A stretch of 64,000 nt of DNA. Source: Heterostelium multicystogenum. Taxonomy: Eukaryota; Evosea; Eumycetozoa; Acytosteliales; Acytosteliaceae. The translations under genes and the position numbers were made by a program. Under the pieces are notes generated by a model, which did not search any database, had not been told where the DNA came from, and worked only from the letters and a program-made list of their open reading frames with translations. Shown piece after piece: positions 47,315 through 58,287 of this stretch. The stretch is taken from positions 1-64,000 of the forward strand of contig RCNN01000194.1 of NCBI GenBank assembly GCA_003667245.1. Direction: 5' to 3'. Each line of letters starts with the position of its first letter. Within the stretch, counting starts at the first letter, position 1.

Positions 47315-49104
47315 ATGTTCACTTCTACTCTTAGACGTAGCATTGCTCTTAACAGAGTAGGTTTCTAGCAACTACAATCAATTCAATTCAATTCATTTCA
47401 ATCAATTCATTTCATCAATTCATTTAACTTTGAACATCATTATGTTTAAATAAACGAATGTTTGATTCATTAAACAAATAAACAACTAAAACAACTAAAA
47501 CAACTAAAACAACAAATAGCTAGCTAATGGAAGATATTATTGGAGTGAAAAATAGTTGATGGAATGATCAACTTTTCTGAATCGATTACTACCCTTAGCC
47601 TGGTCAATGGATATTCGAAGAATAGGGATCGGAGTTGGAAATTGAAATGTTGGATTTTAATCAATATAACAGTGGATTTGATATGAAATGAAATGAATGC
47701 ATGGTTGATTGATAATAAATGATTGAATTGTAAATTTAAATACATGATGATATTAACAATTTTTTTGAATGTATAGTCCTTTGCTAGAAGTTTCTCAACT
47801 GCTGAGCCAACCTTGAAGGAAAGATTAGCCCAAATCATTCCAGGAAAGCTCGAGCAAGTTAAGCAATTGAAGGCTGAGCATGGTGACAAGATTATTGGTA
47901 CCTGCACTGTCGCACAAGCTTACGGTGGTATGAGATCTGTCAAGGCTTTGGTTACTGAAACCTCATCCCTTGACCCAGAGTTGGGTATCACTTTCCGTGG
48001 TTTCACCATCCCACAATGTCAAGAGAAGCTCCCAAAGGCACCAGGAGGTTCTGAGCCATTGCCAGAAGGTATCCTCTGGTTGTTGTTGACTGGTGAGATT
48101 CCATCAGCCAACCAAGTTCAACAACTCTCAAAGGAGTTGGCCAGCCGTTCTGGTCTCCCAAAGTTCGTCACTGAGATGATTAAGAACTTCCCAAAGGAGA
48201 TGCATCCAATGTCCCAATTGGGTGCTGCCGTCTTGGCTCTCCAAACCAACTCTAAGTTCGCTGCTGAATACCAAAAGGGTATGAAGAAGGACCAATACTG
48301 GATCCCAACTTTGGAAGATTCCTTGGACATCATTGCCAAGTTGCCAGAGGTTGCCGGTCTCATTTACCGTAACACCTACAAGGATGGTAAGATGCCAGCC
48401 ATCGATCCAAACCTCGATTGGGCCGCTAACTTCAATCGTTTGCTTGGTTTCAACTCTAAGGAGTTCGACGAGTTGATGAGATTATATTTGACCATTCACA
48501 CTGATCACGAGGGTGGTAACGTATCTGCCCACACTACCCATTTGGTCGGTTCTGCCCTCTCTGATCCATACTACTCATACGCTGCCGGTATGTGCGGTTT
48601 GGCTGGTCCACTCCACGGTCTTGCCAACCAAGAAGTCTTGACCTGGACTCTCGACCTCAAGAAGAAGATCGGAGAAGGTGAAGTATCTAACGAAAAATTG
48701 GCTGAGCTCGTCTGGGAAGGTTTGAACGCTGGTCGTGTCGTCCCAGGTTTCGGTCACGCCGTCCTCAGAAAGACTGACCCACGTTACACTTGCCAACGTG
48801 AGTTTGCCCTCAAGCATCTTCCAAATGACCCACTCTTCAAGTTGGTCTCACAAATCTAACGAAGTCGTCCCACAGTCCTTACCAAGCAAGGTAAGACCAA
48901 GAACCCATGGCCCAATGTTGATGCCACTCTGGTATTTTGCTTCAATACTATGGTCTCAAGGAACACTCATATTACACAGTTTTGTTCGGTGTTTCTCGTG
49001 CTATTGGTGTCCTTTCATCATTGGTTTGGGATCGTGCTTTGGGTCACCCAATCGAGAGACCAAAGTCTGTTACCACCGAATGGATCGCCGCCCAAAAGTT
49101 CTAA
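47315..49104 (+). CDS. cs: citrate synthase, mitochondrial
   Basis: Exon 1 47315-47356 ([14 protein letters not shown]), a 420-nt intron 47357-47776, and exon 2 47777-49104. The exons together give a mitochondrial presequence ([17 protein letters not shown]). The family signature is intact: [37 protein letters not shown] (catalytic His), [17 protein letters not shown] (second His) and the catalytic Asp region near LKHLPNDP. It condenses acetyl-CoA and oxaloacetate to citrate in the TCA cycle. One-base frame switches occur near 48858 (before YEVVP / NEVVPTVL) and near 48930, after which [39 protein letters not shown] finish it. Strong C-ending codon bias implies high expression. The presequence distinguishes it from the peroxisomal isozyme. 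Confidence 0.96.
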
Positions 49105-49201
49105 ATATGATTCATTAATAATAAAAGAAATAACTCTGTTTAAAGTCTATAAATTTACAAATATAAATAATATCATATTATTATGGATAAATTATTGTTT
49201 A

Positions 49202-52200
49202 TTAGTTTTGTGTTTTGTCTAACATTATTTTTAAGTCTTTGAGTTGTGTTTTCAACAGTTCAAGCTCATGCCTCTCGTGATATTGGATGATTTCTAGAAG
49301 TTGATTTTCGTCGTAGAAAGAAGTTGAATGGTCTTGTGTAAATAGTCTGTTACCGCCTTGATCTTTGTAGGGTGTTGTTGGTGTAGAACTACTGTATCCA
49401 AATAGATTGTTTCTGTTTGTTGCTGTAGTATGGTCTATCGATGTTTCTGTGGTGTGAAGATTGGTACCTTGGTATTGGGTGAAAGGTTGGGTTCTGGTGT
49501 GAACTGCTGACTTTGGGTATTGATGATTTGGTGATAGTTTGCTTGTGGATCTAAATGGGGAGGTGTATGTTGTATTATTAAAGGTGGTTGGCATTGGTGA
49601 AGTATGTACAGTGACAGGCATTGCTGTAATTGAATTGGATGGAGTGAAGTATCCGAATATTGCATTACTTAATGGTACTGAGGTTGCAGTTGAAGTTGCA
49701 GTTGTGAATGGTGTTTGTATTGGTGCTAAAGGTGTTATTGGTGCCATAGGTGTAACTACAGGTGAAAGTGGAGGTGGTGTAGTTGGATTTTTAAGTACTG
49801 CTTCAATGTTCTTCATGGTAGCATTGTGACGTGCAATTAGATCATTGTCTGATGCAATTGAATTTATATTGTTATTGGAAGTTGAAGTTGAAGAGGAGTT
49901 GAGTTTTTTTGCTGATCCTGTTTGATGCTGATTGATATTGTGTTGTTGACTATAATCATGAAGCTCGTCCAAATATTGTGAATATCCGGAAGTTGTTGTT
50001 GTAGTGGTAGTTGTGGTTGGTTTGTTGCTTGGTGTTTGCTGGAATTGTGGAGGATGTTGAGGAAGTTTTCTTGATGAAGGCGTTGAGATGTTTGGTTGGC
50101 TTGTGCTTCTTGGTAGTTTGGTATGTGCCATAAGGTCCTCGCTACTGCCGTTGTTACTTCTGACAATATGTTCAGTATACTTTAGGAGTTCGGAGATATC
50201 GTTTTCTAGGAACTTATAATCATCGTGATGATTGGAATGCTCGCTGAATTCTTCAACTTTACCAAGTCCAAATGGTGAGTCCAACTGGGTTTGATTGTCA
50301 TTCAATTGCTGTGTAAGCTGTTCGATTCTCTGTTTCAATTGTTCGTTTTCTTCTTTCAGGCGTTCAATGATAGATTTAGTTTCGCTCTCAAGTTGAGTGT
50401 ATTTCATTTGTTCTTCGTTGACTTGTTTCTTAAGAGTATTGATCATCTCTTCGAGTTGCTTGCGTCGGGACTCGCTTTCAATTAGTGCTTGCATATCAGA
50501 GTCACCTGTCAACTTCTCTTGATTTTGCAGTCTCTCGTGGTAGAGTTTGTTTTCCTTTTCGGTTAGGTCGAGTTGCTCTGAAAGATTGGAGATGGTCGAC
50601 TTGTATTGAGCCTCTAGCTGTTGATATTGATTCTCCATTTCTACTAGATGGAGTTTATACTGTTTCTCAGCTGAGTCGAGCTCATTCTGGTGTAGCTCTT
50701 TCATTTCCTGGTGGCTTTGAAGGAGTAGATTGTACTTCTCTTGTTGCTTGACAAGCCTCTCTATTTCGGCCAATTGTTCATTTGCTTGAGCATCTAATTC
50801 CTTCTTCACTTGCTCCAGCTCAGCGATACGTTTCTCCAGTTCAGCGATCATTTCGACCTGCTTTCTGGCAGCATCGATTTGTGACTTCATTGCTGCCTTT
50901 TCGTTCTCCAGTAGAACAATATGTTTCTCAAACTCATCTTTCATTTCGGCTTGTTTGTTCGCATTCTCAGCGTTAGACTGATCTGTCTTCTTACCTTTGA
51001 TTTCCTTCTTCAGCTCTTCGATCTTCTCGGTGAGTTTCTTGGTCGATTCAAGATTTGTCCTCTTTTCTTGCTCCAATTGTGCCAAGTAATCTTCAACCTC
51101 TTTTAGCTTTTTCTCTTTTTCTTGTCTCTCTTGCTGATCTAAATCTCTGTATGCTTGGAACTCCTGGGTCATATCATCATATTTCTTGATGGTTTCCGAA
51201 AGACTTTTAATCTTTGCTTGATTTTGTTCGTCACGAGCAGTGCATTTCTTGTGGAGTTGGTAGAGACTCTGGTACTTGGCCTTGAAATCATCACTGGTAT
51301 TACTCTTGTCTGACTCGGTCTTCAGCTTCTCGATAGCTAGCAGGAGCTTCTTGAATTTGGCAAGGTTGGAGTAGAGTTTGTTAATGTGATCTTCAACTTC
51401 GATAGCGGGTTTTGCTTGTTCAGAATCCAAGGCGATTCCGTTGATCTTTGATAATTCACTGGTGGCGCTACCCAAGTCTCTGTTGGCAATCTTCAAAGCA
51501 TCCAAAAGGTCAGAGTTCTCTCGATTCAGCCTCTTAATATCCTCCAAATTGGCTTTTTGCATTTGGTTAGCAGCTTCCAACTCTGCTTGGTATTCATTCA
51601 AGATCTGTTTCATCTCCTCAATTTGAGCATCTGTATATTGACTGGTGGTTTGTTCTACTTGTCTAATTTCATTCAGTCCTTGCTTTAATCCCTTAACAAT
51701 ATCAACAACTTCACTTTGACTTGGTAGTTTTGACTTGGATGTTTGTTTTGGAGATGGCTTCTTTGGTGATTCTGTGGATGTAGCCGATTTCTTGGCTGTG
51801 CTACTAGCTGGCTTGCTAGTAGGCTTGCTGACAGTGGTTGTCTTAGTAGTAGAAGACTTAACCGGTGATTTAGAGGGTGATTTGTTGTTGCTGGGTGCAT
51901 CTTTAATGGGAGTAGTTGGCGTCGTTGATTTGGTTTTAGATATAGGAGGTTTGATCTTGCTTGCCATTGGTGCGGTGTCTTTGACTTCTTTAACAGGGAC
52001 CACCTCTTGGACAGCATCATCTTCTTTGATGACATCATCATCCTCTTTGATGACAACATCATTAACTTCTTGTCGATCATCGTCATAGATAATATCCCAA
52101 TCGCTGTCATCGTTGGAGTTTGCAAATAGCTCCGACTTGTCCACGTGGTAGTCTGGTTTGATTTCATTAAGCTCACTGGCCAATTGGAGTTCCTCTTCGT

Positions 52201-53012
52201 TCATGACTGACTTGACAGATTCATCATCATAGTAATCGAGTTTCTGGTTAAAGATTACAGAACGTGAATGTTTGTCGTTGAGATCTTGCTCGATTTGATG
52301 AAGTGATTCTTGTTGACCAGCCTCACTCAGACGATCGCCTAACTTCCTAATGATCTCCTTTGCCATTCTCAACTCCTTTCGGTTCAAGTCGAAATCAGAC
52401 ATAACCTTCTGGTAGTCCCTCATTGATTTTTCATTCTCTGCCAATTTCTCCTTCATGTCATGTAGCTCATGCTGCAACTTGCTAGTGTTTCTTGCAATGA
52501 TTTCTTCAAGTGCTTGGTTGTCTTGAGAGAGCAAATGAAGCGGTTCAACCTGCTTGGTCAAGCTATTTTCACGGTGGTGTCCCCTGGTTTTCGTTGGTGA
52601 AGGATGTACTTGCAATTCGAATGGCTTGCTCTCGGCCGCCAGTTTCTTTTCCTCCTCAAGTTTTTCAATCTTTTGTAGATAGATTTGGCTTTCATTTGTC
52701 AATAGTTCCACTTCATCTCTAGCCACATCCAGCTCTTCAATTGTGATCTTCAGTTCCTCTTTCATATCTGTTATTGTCCTGTTGGCAGCCTCTAAAGTTC
52801 TCTTTAATAGCTTGTCTTGGTTCTCATAGACCTCTAACTTCTTCTCTAGTTTGTTCATCTCTACTTTAGAACTGGTAAGAATCTCATTATCCGACTCTAA
52901 CTCCTTGATTCTATTTTTAGCATCAACCATCTCCTTGTTCAATTTTTCGATCATCTCATTCAGCTCCTTATTAGCATCTGGCTTGTCAACATGAACTTCT
53001 TTTGGTTGGTCT

Positions 53013-53055
<43 letters not shown>

Positions 53056-55088
53056 CTTTTAATTTCTCAAGTTGCTCTCTTAGTTGTTGTTCAATTTCCG
53101 TCTGCTTCTCGTTGAGTGCCTGTAGTTCAGAGATTTGGTTCTTCATAGCATCAAATTGATGCTGCATATTTTGCAACTCTTCGGCCTGTTCACCATTCAG
53201 CTTGATCAATCTCTGTAGGTCGTTTTCTCTTGCCTCGATCAGCTTCTTATTTCTTTCGTCCAACTGGAAGTGTTCGTGATTCTTCTCCAACAGCATGTTA
53301 ATCTGTGTTTGTTTCTTTTCCAGCTCCTTCAATGACTTATCGTACTGTATCTCTAGCAATGTATATTTATCCAAAACATTCTCTGTATTTTCAAAATCTG
53401 GAATTCCAGGATAGCCAATGTTAGTTTCCACGAGTTATCCACAGCAAGTTTGCAAAGTTAGCTTTGTGATGACAACTTACTCTTTGTAAATAACTCAATT
53501 CTTTCGTTCAATGTCTTGATGATGGTTTCCTTCTCCTCGATCACCTTGATGTAGTCCTCCTTCAGATCCGCCAACTGTTCCTTCAAAGATCGTTTTTTTT
53601 TTTTTCAAGGTCTCATATTTCTCAGAGATGTCCTTGATGAACTCTCTTTCATTCTCCAGTGTCTGTAGGGTTCAATGATGTTAGTAGCCATTTCAGGAAT
53701 CAATTGTAACAGTAATCCAGCCATATTTACCATTCTCAAATCCCTGATGGAGTCTAAACTCTCTGAATATTTCGATTCCATATCAGAGTGAGCTCTCTTG
53801 AGATTCTGCATTTCTTCTGTGGATTCTGGCGAACTATTGCTGTCTTCAGGTAGTGGAGGTGGTTGTTGGTTATTTTGTTGTGCCTGTGAAAGGGCCTCTG
53901 TCAGTTCAATAATCTTGCTTTCCATCTCTTGCTTTAGAGCCTGGTTTTTCTTTGCTTCTTCGTCAATCGATGATTTCAAATGATTCAACTGCTTTGTTAC
54001 TCTCTCAAACTTGGTCTAAACTCAATGGTTAGCAATACAATCCAGAACTAAAGACAAACAACCTTATATCATACCTGGTGCTCAATTGAATTCTCCTTTT
54101 CAAGTCTGATCTGCTCCTTCAATTTCTCAATTTCCTCGTTGCTCGAAGAAGTTGGCACTGTCGAAGTAGTGGCCTGGTGTTGCTGTACCAACTTTTTGAC
54201 AGAGTCCAACTCCTTATTTAAATTCTCAACCATGTCCTCCAGTTCTTTCTTGTCAAGCAGCAGCACTTGGTACGACTCCTTAAGCTCAGCCGCTTCTCTT
54301 GCACTGAACTGCTGATTGATTGTTGTTGATGTTGTAGTTGTCGTTGACTCTGACTCTGACTCGGAGTCTCTGCCAACAGCAAAGCCCGATTCATAGAACC
54401 TCAGCCGCTGGTTTAGTCCATCAATTGTCTCTTTGGCAATATCCATGTTGATCTTTTCCTCGTCGAATTTCGTCAGAAGCTGAGTATATTTCAGCTGCAG
54501 CTCTTCGTTGCTCTCTTTCTTTGTCTCGGTCTGCTCTATTGTCTGTCTGAGTTCGCGCACAACCTCTTCATACTCCTCACACTTTAGCTCAAAGTTGTGT
54601 CGCTCCTCTGTGAGCAACCGGTTGCGTGCTCTCAACTCCTCCGCTTCGTTGGAGGCGCTCTCAATCTGGCGCTGAAGCTCTAAAAACCTGTTCATAACTT
54701 CGTCCTCGCCTTTCTCCTGCTTGATGAGTCGCAGCAGCTCTTCTGCCTCCTGAAGCTTTATCGATGTTTCCTTCAGCTGATGTGTGAGAGATTCCGCCTG
54801 TTCGACGGCGCGCGACTTCTCGCTCTCCAAGGCAGAGAGCCGCTCGGAAAAGCCCGCGGCGGTCTTTCGCTCGTCCACGAGCTTCTTCTGCGCCGACAGC
54901 AATTTGCTCTGTATTTCTTCGACATGCTTTTGTGTCTGGTCCTTATAGTCATTGAGTTGCTTGATATGATCGATCAGCTTTGAGTTCTTTTCACGCTCCT
55001 CCTCGAATCTAGCGATAGTCTTTTGATGTAGTTCTTTCTCCTGTGATATCTCACCCAAGAGGAATTCCTTTTCTTCTGAAGTCGCCAT
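49202..55088 (-). CDS. very long coiled-coil protein
   Basis: ATG at 55088 (MATSEEKEFLLGEISQEKEL). About 1,850-1,900 residues, nearly all heptad-like coiled coil. Exons: 55088 to about 54077; about 54015 to 53660; about 53650 to 53480 (frame switch in a run of 13 T at 53593-53605); then a long exon 53431-49202. Exon joins near 54016-54076 and 53432-53479 are approximate. Features of the long exon: poly-Q (15 Q near 53005-53050), an acidic/Lys/Ser/Thr/Pro linker at about 52130-51730 (SKIKPPISKTKS, KSPSKSPVKSSTTKTT), renewed coiled coil, and a disordered Thr/Pro/Ser tail ending in the short helix YHERHELELLKTQLKDLKIM. No motor, membrane or actin-binding domain is seen. It may be a Golgi, centrosome or cortex tether; a split into two genes at about 53450 is possible. 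Confidence 0.7.
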
Positions 55089-55718
55089 ACCATATATATA
55101 TATCTATCTATTTATCTATCTATATAATTATCAGCTGATTAACCCAAACCAATCCAAATATAGCAAAACCAATGCAAATATTACTATTTATTAAATTTGG
55201 TATACTTTAATTAATTTTTACAAAACAACAAAGTAATAAACAAAAACACCTTATATATCTATGTATCTATGTTATTCCTAATTTAGACTATATCTATATT
55301 TCTATATATCTATATAGATATGGATCTTTATATCTATTTTTCTATCTTTATATATATTGTATAACACTTGTTAAATAAGATTATTAATCAGATGATAGAT
55401 ATATATATTTATTCTTAGATATTTAAATATATCTTATAGATGATTTCCTTTTACCAAAATTAAAGACAAGAATGAAGGAATATATATAATGAAATGACTG
55501 GCTGTTTGATTGACTGACTTACTAATTTTAATTTGAACTTTCCGTTGTGTAAGGTATGTTCAGTCATAGACCACCACATCATATGATTTTTGAAAAAATT
55601 CAAAATAAATTCAAACTTTAAATTTGAAAAATAGATCCGTTAGGTTTGAATCTGTTAGTTGGTTGATCAATTATAATGTTCCCTTTTGTTGCATATACAC
55701 AGATTTATTCTTGTGGAT
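55089..55718. other. intergenic, AT-rich with TATCTA repeats
   Basis: Upstream of the coiled-coil gene. It is dominated by TATCTATC/TATATCTATA repeats (55094-55130, 55250-55350), common near dictyostelid transcription starts. No ORF. Confidence 0.5.
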
Positions 55719-56902
55719 CTACATTGGCTGGCCTAGAATATTTAATTGATCGATAGACATCGATAGATAGTAGTCCACATAGTTTGATTGTTCCTCTGTC
55801 AGAAGATGCTTGTTTGCTCTCACTAAATCAGGCGATATTTCATTTGGATCTCCAAAAAGAGGTTGAAGTTTATCGTACAAGGCTGATTCAATTGCCACCC
55901 TAGTATCAAATTCAGCCTTTGAGTCGGCACAGAGTCTAAACTCTGATGTTTGGTTGAATGAGTAAACTCGGCCATCGCTGCCCATAAACCATGAAGCTAG
56001 TCCATCGTTATCTTCGTAATAGGGTTTCATGATCGTCTCTCCAATAATGTACTCATCACTACAAGTCTCATCAACTAGCGACCAGTTGAATACTGGCGAT
56101 GTAATATTATTGATGCTCCCTTCTCTTAAATTTTCTTTGGCTAAAGGTGGTACATCTGTATAGGTGGTGTAAATCGATGCGTTATTCCTAAGTCCTGGGA
56201 TCCTTCCGCCAACCCATCCAAATTCCTCTCTGATAGTTAGTGGACCCTTTATAGCCTGTCTGGAATTCCATTGGCAAAAAAAAATGATCGGTGTCCAAAA
56301 ATTAATTTCTGAAAACTTTCTATTTCCAAATAATGGATTGACATTTTGGAATGGACTTACTCATTTTCCAGCTCGGCAACAGGCTTGTTCAGGTAGAACT
56401 GTAGGTATAGTGCTTGCTCGGGTGTGAGATGGAGTCTAGGGAGGAGCGAGTTGATTCTTCTTTTCTGGATTTTAGTCTCATAGCCCACAGTGCTTATCAA
56501 CTTTCGAATGATTGACGTTTCAATCACAACTCTAGTATCAAATTCTGCTTTGGAGGCGGCGCACAGTCTGTAGTGGCCGATAGTAGTAAGTAAATACACC
56601 GATTTCCTGCTATCGTTTGCAAGATAATAATAGACTTGGGCATTGTTACGACAGTAAGGTGTCAAAGTGAACACTCGATTGCTATTATCGCACTGTTTGT
56701 CATTGACAATGATAGGTTCGCAATCATCATCCAAATCAATTTTGTGAACATAGTCAAATATATTTTGTTCTCTTGGAAATGCAATAGGCGGTACATTATC
56801 TATTCCATTCTCGTGTCTTGTCCTTAAAGCAGGTATAAAAAAAAAAATCCAACAAAAATTATCATCAACGATTGGCTGTATAGGTTTCGTCGTTTTCTCC
56901 AT
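55719..56902 (-). CDS. unknown protein with two tandem copies of a novel domain
   Basis: Start placed at ATG 56902 (MEKTTKPIQPIVDDNFCW); an earlier in-frame TTG at 56974 is not supported. Exon 1 56902-56361, intron 56360-56260 (101 nt), exon 2 56259-55719; the join ...VAELENE|QAIKGPLT keeps frame. The two halves align by eye: NFCWIFFFIPALRTRHENGI with EFGWVGGRIPGLRNNASIY; YRLCAASKAEFDTRVVIETS with FRLCADSKAEFDTRVAIESA; and LTPEQALYLQFYLNKP with LTEEQSNYVDYYLSMS. Each copy is about 180 residues. No transmembrane segment apart from a hydrophobic IFFFI patch, and no known family recognised. The poly-A run near 56838 could hide a frame error in copy 1. Confidence 0.6.
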
Positions 56903-57211
56903 AAATAAATATTTATCTGATTGTCCAAGAGCAAAGAAATAGAAGACTTGTCCAAAATGAAAATAGTTTTTCAAAAACTTGTTAAAGGGTGTGTTGCTGA
57001 CTTGTCAAGCCCACAACAAGCTTAATTTATTTTACAAATTTAAATTAAAAAATTAAAGAACATCATAATCACCTTTATAAATATTACAGATATACATATA
57101 TACATATAGATAGTTAGATAGATTGATACTCAGAATTAGACATACAGATACCTACATTCATATAGATTAGACATATAAATATAAATAACAGAGACAACAG
57201 AAAATAATACA
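56903..57211. other. divergent intergenic region
   Basis: About 310 bp between the tandem-domain gene (minus) and a small membrane protein gene (plus). AT-rich with ATATACATA/GATAGATAG repeats and no ORF. Confidence 0.5.
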
Positions 57212-57906
57212 ATGAGCAGAAGACAAAAGAGAAATGAATTAGATTCTGACTATTTAGATGAAGAAGGTATGTATAATATATAGATTTAGAGGTAGATGAA
57301 TGATATTAATATATATATGAATATTGTAATTTAGAACAAGAAACCTTGATCACTTCACTATTGGAGAAAGATAAGAATATAAATATATTGTATTGTGTAT
57401 GTTATTATTATTATAGTTTAAAGACAGTAGATATTTGATATTTGTATATGCTGACACATTATATTATAATAATAATAAAGAAAATAATAAGTATAGTTGG
57501 ATTCGTGTTTGGATTCTTAAAGATTTGTTGTGCAGTTTTGCCGTTTACAGTATTGCCTTTTGAGAACGATGCACATGCCATATTGAGGATGAAGTTTTCA
57601 GGATTCATTTTGTTTTGGCTGGAGTGGATGTCGGCTTCTGCTTTTATTGCTGGAGGTATTGCAATGTACCCAGGTTTCGTCAAGGGATTCATCAAGAAGT
57701 GGATCATGTTGATCAGCTCTGTATTTACATTCTTTGGTTCATTGTTGCTCTATCTCTCGACAGGATCACTCTTCACCAGTCTCTGGACACTTGGAGTCAA
57801 CAGTGTATTCCTCATTGGTTGTCTTTTCATCTCTCATATTACCAACAACACTCAGCAAGATATTCAAAAACTAAGCAAGTTTAGATATCCACACAAGAAG
57901 GCTTAA
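57212..57906 (+). CDS. small four-helix membrane protein
   Basis: Exons 57212-57266, 57335-57396 and 57481-57906; phases match (MSRRQKRNELDSDYLDEE|EQETLITSLLEKDKN...LYC|KIISIVGF). About 180 residues. An acidic cytosolic start is followed by four hydrophobic helices (GFVFGFLKICCAVLPFTVL, FSGFILFWLEWMSASAFIAG, WIMLISSVFTFFGSLLLYLS and LWTLGVNSVFLIGCLFIS) and a basic tail KFRYPHKKA. The conserved-looking loop is FENDAHAILRMKFSG. Using the ATG at 57442 inside intron 2 would add an Ile-rich non-conserved leader, so I prefer the spliced start. Family unknown. Confidence 0.6.
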
Positions 57907-58287
57907 GCCATCATCATCGTCATCATACCATCATCGTCATCATATAACTTTAGATAAACCAGTCCCAACTAAATCTTCATTTACACATGATGCACCATTT
58001 CAAATAATAATATTATTAAAGTGTACAAACAACTAATTCTCATGAGAAAGTAGTGTGCAGCAACAACAACTGGGCAACAAAAGGACAACAAAAGTTGAGA
58101 AGAAACCAAATTCGCAAAACAATTAGAATTAATTTCTGTTTTTTTTTATGAATTCTTAATTTACAATTTATTGAATGAATTTTTTATTAATAATACTATT
58201 TTAATTGTTGTACAACCAACATCAACATAAAGTTCACTTTTATAACTTTGTTATATATATATTTATAATATATCATTAGAGTTAATC
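57907..58287. other. intergenic, AT-rich
   Basis: Contains an imperfect CATCATCGT repeat right after the upstream stop (57910-57945) and ACAACA runs near 58060-58090. No gene. Confidence 0.5.

Noticed and set aside
47524..47907. 127-codon minus-strand ORF over the citrate synthase intron
   Set aside because: It overlaps the intron and exon 2 antisense with no conserved features.
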